Source: Epithemia pelagica
Lineage: Eukaryota > Bacillariophyta > Bacillariophyceae > Surirellales > Surirellaceae
Direction: 5' to 3'
Assembly (NCBI GenBank): GCA_946965045.2
Contig: OX337229.1
Span: forward strand, 4,340,001 to 4,404,000
Length of the DNA stretch: 64,000 nt
The position numbers and the translations under genes are program-made. Shown piece by piece: positions 33,554 to 42,649 of this stretch. The notes beneath the pieces are model-generated. The model was given only the letters and a program-made list of their open reading frames with translations, ran no database searches and was not told the origin of the DNA. The first letter of the stretch is position 1. Each line of letters opens with the position of its first letter.

Positions 33554-36222
33554 GGTGGATTATCCCCGGGTCCAAATCATCCGGTTTGGAACATGGAAAC
33601 GGTCCAAGTGGTGTTGTGGATTGGAAGTCGGAAGTGGGCCGGTCCTCCAAGGGAGGACACGTCTCGGAACGCAACCACGGCCTCGCAAGGGATGAGCCTA
33701 AGTGCGCACCGAGGTTCGTTGATTGTTGGGCCGATTTTCTCGAGGATGGCCTCAAGAAAACTACCATGAGGGGGGTGATTGATCCAACGGTACACGGAAG
33801 AGAATGTAAATCATCGCTGGATTGTGTTCGTGGTGCACGCCCGTCGTCGTCGATTTTGAACAGGAAACTGAACTGTAAGAGGGACAGACTCTCGGACCAT
33901 GAGTTGCCAAGTGTATTTGCGTCAACGGGCCTTGTGAAACGACGGCTCAGTTCACAGGAGCTGGCTATTGCGATGGATTTCCCGGCGGGTCTCCACAAAC
34001 GAGGATCTGAATCGGAATTGGCACGTTGGTTGGAGGCCATCTCGGTTCCGTTCAAGGTTAGAGTGCAGGTTGTAAGATCGCTGCAAGAATGGACACGAGA
34101 AACGAAGGAAAGGAGTATCGGAAATGTAGAAGGGAAGAAAAGTAAGAGCGACCTGGACTCAAAGAGTCTGCTTTCGGCTGGAGACGAGTGTCCCGATGAA
34201 TCACGAATGACGGAAGAGGATATACCTTTATATGCGATTCCCGATAGTGAAGAAGGAGGGGGCTCTCTCAATACAGAAGAAAGGCGTGAGGACAGGAACC
34301 TCAAGGCAACGAAATCAGACGATGCCAAAATCCCAACGTACCTGTGGGACGACCGCATTCGTCAAAAATTGGGTATACAAGATGAAGGGAAACGCCGAGA
34401 TGTGATCAACGCGTTGAATGCGATACGGAAAGTTGCGTTAAGGTATTGGAAGCGACGAGTCTGCTCGGATTTCTGGTCGTGGTGGAAGGGACAAGTCTTT
34501 GCCGACGACGAGGAGGATGTGCGAGATCGAACCATTCGAGCAGGACTCAGCGCGTTGGATCATGCATCAAGAGCATCCTGGTGGGATTGGGACGCGGGGT
34601 CGTCCCCTTTCTTCTGGAGGATGCCGGATTTGGGTTGGATGACCGAGATGAGAGATGGAGTGGCCCCAATGTGGATTGGACCGCCACCTGCGTATAGACG
34701 TCGTCAACAAGCGAATCCAAATGAGGAGAGCAAGGCATTGGAGAAGAAGAAATTGACAAAGGTTAGGAAGCGAAGGTATATTGCTCCAACACCGGGCATC
34801 AAATCTCTGACGAGCTTTTTCTCTGTGCCGAAAGGCGAGGATGATATCCGAATGGTTTATGATGGAACGAAAAGCGGCTTGAATGCCGCTCTGTTCGCTC
34901 CGTGGTTCGGGTTAGGAAATGTAAATGCGATGCTTCGGTCTATGGAAGGGAAAACGCGGTCGGCGGACAACGACTTTGGTGAGATGTTTTTGAACTTTTG
35001 GGTTCATCCTGAACTCAGATGTTACACAGGCATCGATATCACTGACCTTTTCCCGGAGGAATTGCAAGACAAATTCGGACGAACAAGAATATGGGAGGCG
35101 TGGACGAGATGTGCGATGGGCCTCACAACCTCGCCTTACCAGACAACCCAGTGCGCTCAACGCGTCAAGCGAATAATATTTGGTGATAAGAATGATCCTG
35201 ATAACATATTTGGGTGGGTGGATGTCAGATTGAACTTACCTGGTGACGCACACTATGATCCGTCCCTACCTTGGATAAGCAAGTTGCGAGCGAATGGTCC
35301 GTCCCTACCTTGGATAAGCAAGTTGCGAGCGAATGGTGACATTGCAGCTGATGTACACCCGTACGTCGATGATCTGCGTGAGACGGCTCCTTCAGAAGAG
35401 GAGGCATGGCTTGCGGCTAGTCGGATGGCAAAGGGAGCTTCATTCTTTGGGCTGCAGGATGCGGCCAGGAAAAGGAGAGAACCAAGCAAGTCGCCGGGAG
35501 CCTGGGCTGGTGCAATTGTGGAAACGGAGAAGGATGGCCGTGTCTACAAGACTGTGGCGCAAGATCGCTGGAACAAAACAAAAGCACATGTAAAGAAGTT
35601 GAGCGAATGGGCAAAATCGCCGGACCGAATCAACCGAAAGGAACTCGAACGCATACGAGGCTTCCTTGTTTACGTCTCACTTACATGCGACATTATGGTC
35701 CCCTATCTCAAGGGGATCCATTTGACGTTAGAGTCGTGGAGACAGGATCGGGATGAGGAGGGCTGGAGATTGCCTGAAAAGGATCGCAGAAAGCGAGTTC
35801 GTGAATGGAGGGAGAAAGCGAGTGAGATTCCGCCAGAGTATTTAGCCAAAGTCCCGAGGTACGATGGCGATGTCGCGGCCCTAAGTGAACTTACCAAGGA
35901 TGAAACACCGCCAAAGATTCTGGCGAGGCCTCTCAAAGGATCCAAGGTCGCTATCTTGTTCGGAGATGCCTCGGGCGAAGGATTTGGGTCGTCGCTCTGG
36001 ATTTATAGGACATCAACCATAGAAACAGAACATGGGCTGTGGACAAGAGCATACGGATCCCGATCGTCCAATTTTTGGGAACTCTACAACCTTGTATTGC
36101 GTCTCGAAGCATTGGTGGACGATGGAACGATCGAGTATGGATCCGAGGTCTTCATGTTTACGGACAACTCAACGGCAGAGGCCGCCTTCTTCCGAGGGAC
36201 CTCGACCTCCAAATTGTTGTAA
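33424..36222 (+). CDS. Reverse transcriptase-RNase H of the tyrosine-recombinase element
   Basis: 932 codons from an ATG at 33424 to TAA at 36220-36222. After a basic N-terminal region the RT begins near 34770 (IKSLTSFFSVPKGEDDIRMV). It shows DNDFGEMFLNF near 34970, a CAMGLTTSPYQTTQ block near 35110, and HPYVDDL with the catalytic Asp pair near 35360. RNase H follows: FGDASGEGFGSSLW near 35960, SNFWELYNL near 36070 and FTDNSTAEAAFF near 36165. The last RNase H motif (GTDGLSRGD) lies beyond the TAA, near 36315, in the same frame, so the stop cuts the domain. A 39-bp in-frame tandem duplication at 35261-35338 lies just before YVDD. Both are defects of this copy or, less likely, features of the family. 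Confidence 0.82.
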   Translation: MARAGDTIGVKINKESWREETANTISRIARMVAAFACRCRLFLGWIIPGSKSSGLEHGNGPSGVVDWKSEVGRSSKGGHVSERNHGLARDEPKCAPRFVDCWADFLEDGLKKTTMRGVIDPTVHGRECKSSLDCVRGARPSSSILNRKLNCKRDRLSDHELPSVFASTGLVKRRLSSQELAIAMDFPAGLHKRGSESELARWLEAISVPFKVRVQVVRSLQEWTRETKERSIGNVEGKKSKSDLDSKSLLSAGDECPDESRMTEEDIPLYAIPDSEEGGGSLNTEERREDRNLKATKSDDAKIPTYLWDDRIRQKLGIQDEGKRRDVINALNAIRKVALRYWKRRVCSDFWSWWKGQVFADDEEDVRDRTIRAGLSALDHASRASWWDWDAGSSPFFWRMPDLGWMTEMRDGVAPMWIGPPPAYRRRQQANPNEESKALEKKKLTKVRKRRYIAPTPGIKSLTSFFSVPKGEDDIRMVYDGTKSGLNAALFAPWFGLGNVNAMLRSMEGKTRSADNDFGEMFLNFWVHPELRCYTGIDITDLFPEELQDKFGRTRIWEAWTRCAMGLTTSPYQTTQCAQRVKRIIFGDKNDPDNIFGWVDVRLNLPGDAHYDPSLPWISKLRANGPSLPWISKLRANGDIAADVHPYVDDLRETAPSEEEAWLAASRMAKGASFFGLQDAARKRREPSKSPGAWAGAIVETEKDGRVYKTVAQDRWNKTKAHVKKLSEWAKSPDRINRKELERIRGFLVYVSLTCDIMVPYLKGIHLTLESWRQDRDEEGWRLPEKDRRKRVREWREKASEIPPEYLAKVPRYDGDVAALSELTKDETPPKILARPLKGSKVAILFGDASGEGFGSSLWIYRTSTIETEHGLWTRAYGSRSSNFWELYNLVLRLEALVDDGTIEYGSEVFMFTDNSTAEAAFFRGTSTSKLL

Positions 36223-36726
36223 GATCTGGTGTTGAGGACGAAACGGATGGAGATGCGTGGTTGCATTTTTCTCCGAGTCATTTGGGTCGCGGGAACGCGC
36301 ATGATCGAACAAGGTACTGACGGTCTCTCGAGAGGGGACCTTATGACCGGTATCATGGCGGGAAGCGACATGCTGCTGTATGTGCCGCTTAACAAGACGG
36401 TGGAGGAAAGACAAAGTGGTGTGGTAGATTGGATCACAAAGAAGGCCACAACATTGTCCTTTTGGAAAACCCTGAGTGCTCAAGATTGGTTTGATACAGC
36501 GTTTGAAGAAGGAAATTTGTCTGGATCCCGCCCCCAGCGATTGCGGAGGTTGCAGTCGATCAACTTTGCGAAGCGAGACACATACGCACACACACTGCCC
36601 ATGTGTTCATTTGTCCTGCGCTTATGTCGAATTGATGGAGGAAGAAGTTGGGAAAGTTTGCCGACTTTGTGTTTCACATCCCAGTTGGATGTGAATCATG
36701 GGAAAAGTCTCAACACAAACCGTTGA

Positions 36727-38295
36727 TTGTTGCCTTTGTTTGCCCTTTTTTGTGCAGGAAACCTTGGCAGGTCAAGCGAGCACAAGGCTTATTGGACACA
36801 GTGGACGGGGAATTGTCAGAGTTGTGGGCATCCGGTCCAGCCGCTGTCGGGAATCTGCTGCGCAAATTATGGACATACACGGGGCACGAGTAGGGCATGT
36901 CAAGGCATATGGCATGCAGGATGTTATTGCAAATTGGAGAATGATACGTTTCCTGTCTTCGAACCGGGAGATCTGGATGATGCGTTGTTTGATGAAGAAT
37001 TACATGGAGAGCTCGAAGAAGATGCAATGAGGTTCCAAGAAGCGAGAGTAGGCGACGACCTTATGTGTCCATTCCAATGCAACGAATGCTCCTTTTACAA
37101 CCTTCAGGGGAGATTTGCCACGGACCGAGAGCAAGACCAACTCTTGATGTTGTGTATCCGTCGTGCGAGTTTGGACGCTTTCTGGGCGCGAGAGAGGAGC
37201 ACAGTGGAAAAGAATTGGCGGGAGATGAAGGGATTGTTGGATATTGGTAACACGATAGGACTTTCCCATCCTCTCCCGAACAGGGGACCGATGCCTCTAG
37301 GAGATTCACAAGGTTTGAATACGGCCTGTCTTTTGCTGATGAAAACGTTGCGGGAAGGTCGAAATTCGAAGAGAATCCAATTTGAGACCGCCAGAAAGAT
37401 TCGGTCAGTGGTATCAAACTTCTGCCATACATTGCCAGGAGGAATTGGATTGTCGGCTATATCCCAAGGGGATAGAGGTGGATTGTTCTTTAGCGCCAGT
37501 TCAACAAATTCGTTCTGGTTTCGGCGGTTCATGGCAGGCTGTCATCGTCGAATGGGCGACGTATGGGTGCCGGACCAGGCGGTAACGGTGGACGAGATTT
37601 TGGCTGGCCTGGCAATTCTTGAAGAGGAATGGCAGGGAGGAGTAACCGGACAAAGGAAGCGTGAGGTAGCGCTAACTGGGGCGCTGGTTGTTGTTGCATT
37701 TGCTGCTGCTCTTAGAGGCGAGGAAATTCCTCAAATTGATGTAGGGCTAATGAGGAAATACTGGGAAGAAGGTCTCAATTATCAACGAAAGAGACACGTA
37801 CCTCTAGCGCTTGCTGGACGGTTCAAACAAACCAGCGGCACCTTTCGAATTTACATCCAACCGCTCTGCGATCGAACAAGCATTGAAATACGGGTTTGGC
37901 TAGAGAGAGCCATAAGAAGCCTTGAAGAAATCAAGATCAGAACGGGACCGATGTTTCGAATAGTTACCAAGCGAGGACAAGTGAAGCGCGCATCGGTGGG
38001 CGATCTTGATATCTTGTTCCATGCATTATGGAAGAGGATACAACATCGACATCCCCAATTGATAGTCGAAAGCACAAAATTTGAGGACGCGTTCAGTACC
38101 CGTCGATCCTTCCGGAGAGGCGCCACAACGGAGGCGCAGAACCGGGGCATTTCAAAGGACATCATCGAGATGAACAACCGTTGGAAAAAACACTTGAAGG
38201 GGAGAGGGATACTTCCATCAATGTCAATGATCGAGCGGTACTCGGATGCAAAGGCATCTGTGGAAGCGTTGGTGAAATTCTCAGAAGGTCTGTGA
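36727..38295 (+). CDS. Tyrosine recombinase of the DIRS-order element
   Basis: In the same phase as the RT frame, after a second in-frame stop (TGA 36724-36726). There is no ATG near the start. A polypyrimidine tract ending in CAG at 36757 looks like a splice acceptor that could remove the TGA; introns are known in DIRS-type elements. A Cys/His-rich module (CQSCGH, CC, YGHTRG, SRACQGIWHAGCY) spans 36810-36920. The recombinase has the first Arg in AALRGEE near 37715, RRSFRRGATTEAQNRG near 38105 where the usual HxxR reads RxxR, and the nucleophile candidate Tyr in MIERYSD near 38230. It would integrate the circular DNA copy. Confidence 0.8.
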   Translation: MLPLFALFCAGNLGRSSEHKAYWTQWTGNCQSCGHPVQPLSGICCANYGHTRGTSRACQGIWHAGCYCKLENDTFPVFEPGDLDDALFDEELHGELEEDAMRFQEARVGDDLMCPFQCNECSFYNLQGRFATDREQDQLLMLCIRRASLDAFWARERSTVEKNWREMKGLLDIGNTIGLSHPLPNRGPMPLGDSQGLNTACLLLMKTLREGRNSKRIQFETARKIRSVVSNFCHTLPGGIGLSAISQGDRGGLFFSASSTNSFWFRRFMAGCHRRMGDVWVPDQAVTVDEILAGLAILEEEWQGGVTGQRKREVALTGALVVVAFAAALRGEEIPQIDVGLMRKYWEEGLNYQRKRHVPLALAGRFKQTSGTFRIYIQPLCDRTSIEIRVWLERAIRSLEEIKIRTGPMFRIVTKRGQVKRASVGDLDILFHALWKRIQHRHPQLIVESTKFEDAFSTRRSFRRGATTEAQNRGISKDIIEMNNRWKKHLKGRGILPSMSMIERYSDAKASVEALVKFSEGL

Positions 38296-38368
38296 AGACA
38301 GGAGAAAGAGAGAGAGAAGAAGATATGAGACATGAAGGTGAATGTTGGAGGAAAGACCAAACGGGGTG

Positions 38369-38763
38369 AAGACTTGGCTGTACTACCTTGGTGGTATAAG
38401 CCCAGGTCGCTTGTTGTCCGTCAGCTGGCCTGTTTCATGGACTGGGAGTCTCTCTCCACGGTTGGTTGTTAGAGTGTGGCAACTCATAGCAGCTGACTTC
38501 TGCATCACTGCGAAGATATTTCGAGGATGCGGCCTCACTTTGTGAGGATAAGGAGTGAGAGTTCTGGTCTGGAGACACACTCGCCCACGGCAAACACAGT
38601 TTAGCAGATTCTGGAGATCTGCGACTGTGGCGCGATTACGGATCCCTCCTACGGATATGGGTGGGGGGCCATAACCCCCCCCCCAGCGTTGGTCAAGTAC
38701 TTTAACATAGTTTTCTAAGTGTGTAAGAATGTGAGAACGAGAAGGTGTCGGTGTCCTGAAAAG
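38369..38763 (+). repeat. Split direct repeat B1
   Basis: Matches B2 except for a 10-bp duplication present only in B2. Contains a run of ten C after a run of G, ends GTGTCCTGAAAAG. Confidence 0.9.
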
Positions 38764-38786
38764 AGAGAGGAACTAGTACCGCATCG

Positions 38787-38993
38787 TACCGCGCCGGTCA
38801 AGAAGGGACCGACGGACGAACGATGAAGAGGACATCGATCCCAACGAGATCTCAAGAGTAAGAGTTGGTTGGGACGGTCATTCCCTATGACCGTCCCAAC
38901 AAAAGTTCAGCAATCATAAATTGTTGGAAAGAAGAGGAGCACAGTCATCAAGGATCTGATCACCCATTGGTTCTGTGAATTCGCTTCTTTCGC
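38787..38993 (+). repeat. Split direct repeat A2
   Basis: Copy of A1 without the extra 43-bp unit. Lies between B1 and B2. Confidence 0.9.
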
Positions 38994-39010
38994 CCACCCG
39001 CCCGCCCGGT

Positions 39011-39415
39011 AAGACTTGGCTGTACTACCTTGGTGGTATAAGCCCAGGTCGCTTGTTGTCCGTCAGCTGGCCTGTTTCATGGACTGGGAGTCTCTCTCCA
39101 CGGTTGGTTGTTAGAGTGTGGCAACTCATAGCAGCTGACTTCTGCATCACTGCGAAGATATTTCGAGGATGCGGCCTCACTTTGTGTCACTTTGTGAGGA
39201 TAAGGAGTGAGAGTTCTGGTCTGGAGACACACTCGCCCACGGCAAACACAGTTTAGCAGATTCTGGAGATCTGCGACTGTGGCGCGATTACGGATCCCTC
39301 CTACGGATATGGGTGGGGGGCCATAACCCCCCCCCCAGCGTTGGTCAAGTACTTTAACATAGTTTTCTAAGTGTGTAAGAATGTGAGAACGAGAAGGTGT
39401 CGGTGTCCTGAAAAG
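39011..39415 (+). repeat. Split direct repeat B2
   Basis: Copy of B1 with an extra TGTCACTTTG. Its last base marks the 3' end of the element. Confidence 0.9.
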
Positions 39416-39679
39416 GGTACCCAACCGTCTGTGAGATGGTGGGTTTAATCCTGAAGTAAAAGTCATTATGGCATAACTCAGACCAGTCATCGACGATTAA
39501 GCTCATTGAAGGAATTACTTATGATTAAATGTCTGTAAAAACCCACGTGACCTGGAAGTTATTCGCAATGTCAGGGGCTATTGAAATTGGGAGGTGAAGG
39601 GTTATATAGAAATACTTAGAAATGTCATGGGGACTATGCATTCCTCTCCTTCTCATTGTCTTGCGTGTTCACGATATCT

Positions 39680-41941
39680 ATGGGCGTTTTACTCTCATTT
39701 TTCGAGCTCACAATAATTGTTATTATTATTTTTTGGTTCACCTTCTTTTCAAGCTTCATTCAAAACAATCACAAGGGCAACGTAAACATGATGAGCACAG
39801 ACTTTGTTTCAGAAGAATCAGAAGGATTGGGTTCTTCCAGTGGACACAGCAGGGGAAAGGGGATACAACAACATCGAAGATCACTTGTGTTTCGGACCAA
39901 GCGAAAAACGGAGCAATTCTCCTTCTGGAAATGCATAGCGAGCCCAAAATGCCTCTACATTATGTTTTTCGTCTACGTGTCTTGTTCAGCTCTTATATTT
40001 ACCTTTCTTGGCCTGTTTGCGCTTGACAATGGGTACGTACGAAGAACGTGGAGAATATGGATCAATATCTGCAAATGAACCCAAAGCGTCGTCTCATTTC
40101 ACTTCCACCAACAAATTTTCAGATCCTCTTATTGCGAACAACAAATGGGAGGTGAAGGCCTATTTTCTCTGATACATCGAGTCAGCTTTAGTTCCTCGCC
40201 CGTCACTCATTTGGCCTGCCTTCCCACCACCACATCAAGGCAACGAAGCTCTCTTAGAACAATGCGAGGTAGTGGTGTCACCATGGGCTCTTCTCTAGTA
40301 CCTCCAGTGACGTCTACTTCAGAGTTTGGCTTTTCTGTAGCTTCCACGAGCACTGCTTCAGTCATTGCTGTGGTAGGACTGGAACAAGACAACCGAGACT
40401 TTTCCATCTCTCTGTATCACAAAACTGAGAAAACGAACAAGGCAGCCACCACATCCTCTGGCTGGAAATTGGACACTGGGGCGCACATGAATACTACGGG
40501 AAGACATGTTCTGTCCAGTTATGGTTGGGACATGCAAATTGCCCAAGAAACAACAAGAACTTCCGGCGACACACAGTTTGGCGGTGTTCATGTCATCGCT
40601 TCAGGAGATCGCGTGGATTCTTCGGATGAGGCTAAGAATGAAGTCTTTATGGATGCCTTTTATTGCCCGGATCCTCAGCGATCAAAAGGCCATGGCAGTG
40701 GCGATTCGCTTACCTGCCAAAGATCGCGCTTTGTGTTTGACGAAAGGTTCCACAATGAGCCAAAAGTATTTCCAGGACAAATGGAGTCATTCGAGACACC
40801 TCCTCCCATTTCTACCATGGCTAACACAGCCGAAAGCGACAACAGTAAGGATCAAGCTGGTGGACTCTACGAAACTTCGCTTTATTCCAGCATGTACTTT
40901 CCTTTGCCGTTTTCGTTGTCATCGAATGGCCGTTTTATGGCTCTGGGATATCTATCCTCCTTGGCAATTCAAGAATGGCAACCTCCTCAACTGTCCAATA
41001 ATTTTGAAGGAGCATGGATGCCAACCTTCGGTACCAAACGTATTGGACTAGATGATCAAGGCATGGCCGCCACTCTGTTTTACGTAGCCATGTCCAATGA
41101 AGGAGCAAGAATACATCAAGAAGAGTCTCATGCTACTCAGAAATCCAAAGCGCTAGGAGCAGAGGGACAAGACGAAGTGATCATGGCTGCTGGAATGATT
41201 CGTTCGGACATGAACGACCAAAATGGCTACGTGATTGCTGTGCCTCAGCGCAGTCCCAGGAATCCAGTGGAGGGTCCGTTGGAGGTGGTTGTTTACAAAT
41301 GGAACAAACATAATGGACAGAGTAGTGACGACTCTGATGCAGTTGCGCCAAAGGTCATGGGAACACCCATTCGCAGTCAAGGACATTTGACTCGTGGACT
41401 AGACCTTCCCTTTCCTCGCAATTCTGTTCAAATCTCCGAATGTGGCAAAGTCCTGGCTGTCCTTTCTTTGTTTCGAAGCACGGGTGATGACCGCGGCAGC
41501 AATGACGACGATGAGGATATGGAGGCCGAAACGTGGCCCATGATCAAGGTGTTCGAATGGAACGACGTGGCTGATGACTGGAAGCTTCGGCAAACTTTTG
41601 TATTGGAAGACAATGCGTTGGTTTTGGCCGCCTCGTACTCTCTTTCTACCAATGGTTCTGTCTTGGCCATTTCCGATGCCTCCCGTGTGTTGGTTTACCA
41701 ATGGAATGTCCAGGATTCCCGCTACCTGTCACGGTCGGTTCAACCACAAGAGGTGCCTCAACGTAGTGGCCGAAACGCTGCTACGACATCCTCCAGCACC
41801 ACCACATCCACAGCGACCAGCACCGAAGACTCCCTTCGAATGGTACACGTGTCGGGAGATGCCTCTACCCTGTTGCTTGGTTCGCCATTCGCCACCACAG
41901 ACACTGGGGGGTTGGTCGAGACCTTTCAGATCGATGTTTAA
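39680..41941 (+). CDS. Paralogue C: short single-anchor member of the receptor-like family
   Basis: Exon 1 ends at 40032. A phase-2 intron (40033-40122, GTACGT to TTTCAG, 90 nt) joins it to exon 2 (40123-41941), which is open throughout. ATGs in frame are at 39680 and 39788; 39788 gives a polar tail before the membrane segment and may be the real start. Exon 1 encodes a basic region and one hydrophobic segment (YIMFFVYVSCSALIFTFLGL near 39955-40015). Exon 2 matches only the propeller-like half of A, B and D (EFGFSVAST, SLSSNGRFMALGYLSSLAIQEWQ, VSGDASTLLLGSPF) and stops before their conserved C-terminal block. EGF, LNR and the multi-pass part are absent. The intron has the same phase, with GG before it, as in the long paralogues. 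No lesion is seen, so C may be functional. Confidence 0.72.
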
Positions 41942-42649
41942 AGGCTCTATTCAAGCCATAGATAGATTTTATAGAGCGAATGCAAGGGAGGGGTTAATGT
42001 ACAGATTGTAAGCTTATCTGAATAGTCTTGTGAAATCTCTGCGAAGTGTCAAGTTCTCTATTTCTGTATAATTCAAAAGCGAAGAAGATGGAGGAGTCTT
42101 CTCAGAACTTTGACCAATGATCAAGGTCGACGAATAGAACAAGGTTATAGCCGCGGCGGCACATGTTACATGTTCCATTTGACTGCAACATGGCACATGG
42201 CAACTACCTTTGGCATCACGCAGGTTATCTTGGGCTCCCTCTAGGAGCAAAACCGTGTGGTAGAACACGATCCGAAAATAATACGGATAGCAACTAGGAG
42301 AAGGAGACGAATAGGCCCATGTCCTCACCCCTATCACTACTACTACTCGTACCCCTACGAATTTGTAGGGATTGGCTAGCTCCTCCTCCTGGCGATGGTA
42401 CTCGTAAGCTATCAGCCGAATGGTCCTACTTTGCAAGACTAGTGGTTGGGCTTGGGGGCTTCCTATTTTTAATACAAATAAATAATTTTATGATTTAGTT
42501 GAAGATGAAGTTCGGGTTTTGCGTTGATTCGCGCTGTCACTTTTTGTCTCTGTTGCTTCGGGTTCGATGAGATACGGATCACTGAACAGATCACTCGTAC
42601 CATTTTTAATTTAAACCCCAGAAAAACGAACCTGTTTTGAAAGCAAGAA
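41942..42649. other. Intergenic between paralogues C and D
   Basis: No gene recognised. A short palindrome (CCCTACGAATTTGTAGGG) lies near 42352-42369. Confidence 0.4.

Larger units (their letters stand above)
30416..39415 (+). mobile_element. Tyrosine-recombinase (DIRS-order, Ngaro/PAT-like) retrotransposon with split direct repeats
   Basis: 9.0 kb. It encodes a Gag-like protein, reverse transcriptase with RNase H, and a tyrosine recombinase, and has no integrase. The ends form the order A1 (30416-30665), ORFs, B1 (38369-38763), A2 (38787-38993), B2 (39011-39415). This A1-B1-A2-B2 split direct repeat structure is the hallmark of Ngaro/PAT-type elements, which integrate through a circular intermediate by site-specific recombination without making a target duplication. 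A1 carries one extra 43-bp tandem copy and B2 one extra 10-bp copy. Coding frames have at least one frameshift and in-frame stops, so the copy is probably defective. Confidence 0.88.

Noticed and set aside
33225-34358. 377-codon open frame on the minus strand
   Set aside because: It lies antisense to the RT gene of the retrotransposon and has no recognisable domain; it is a shadow of the plus-strand coding bias.
39077-39490. 137-codon minus-strand frame across the B2 repeat
   Set aside because: It exists only because of the non-coding repeat; the equivalent frame in B1 is much shorter and differs.
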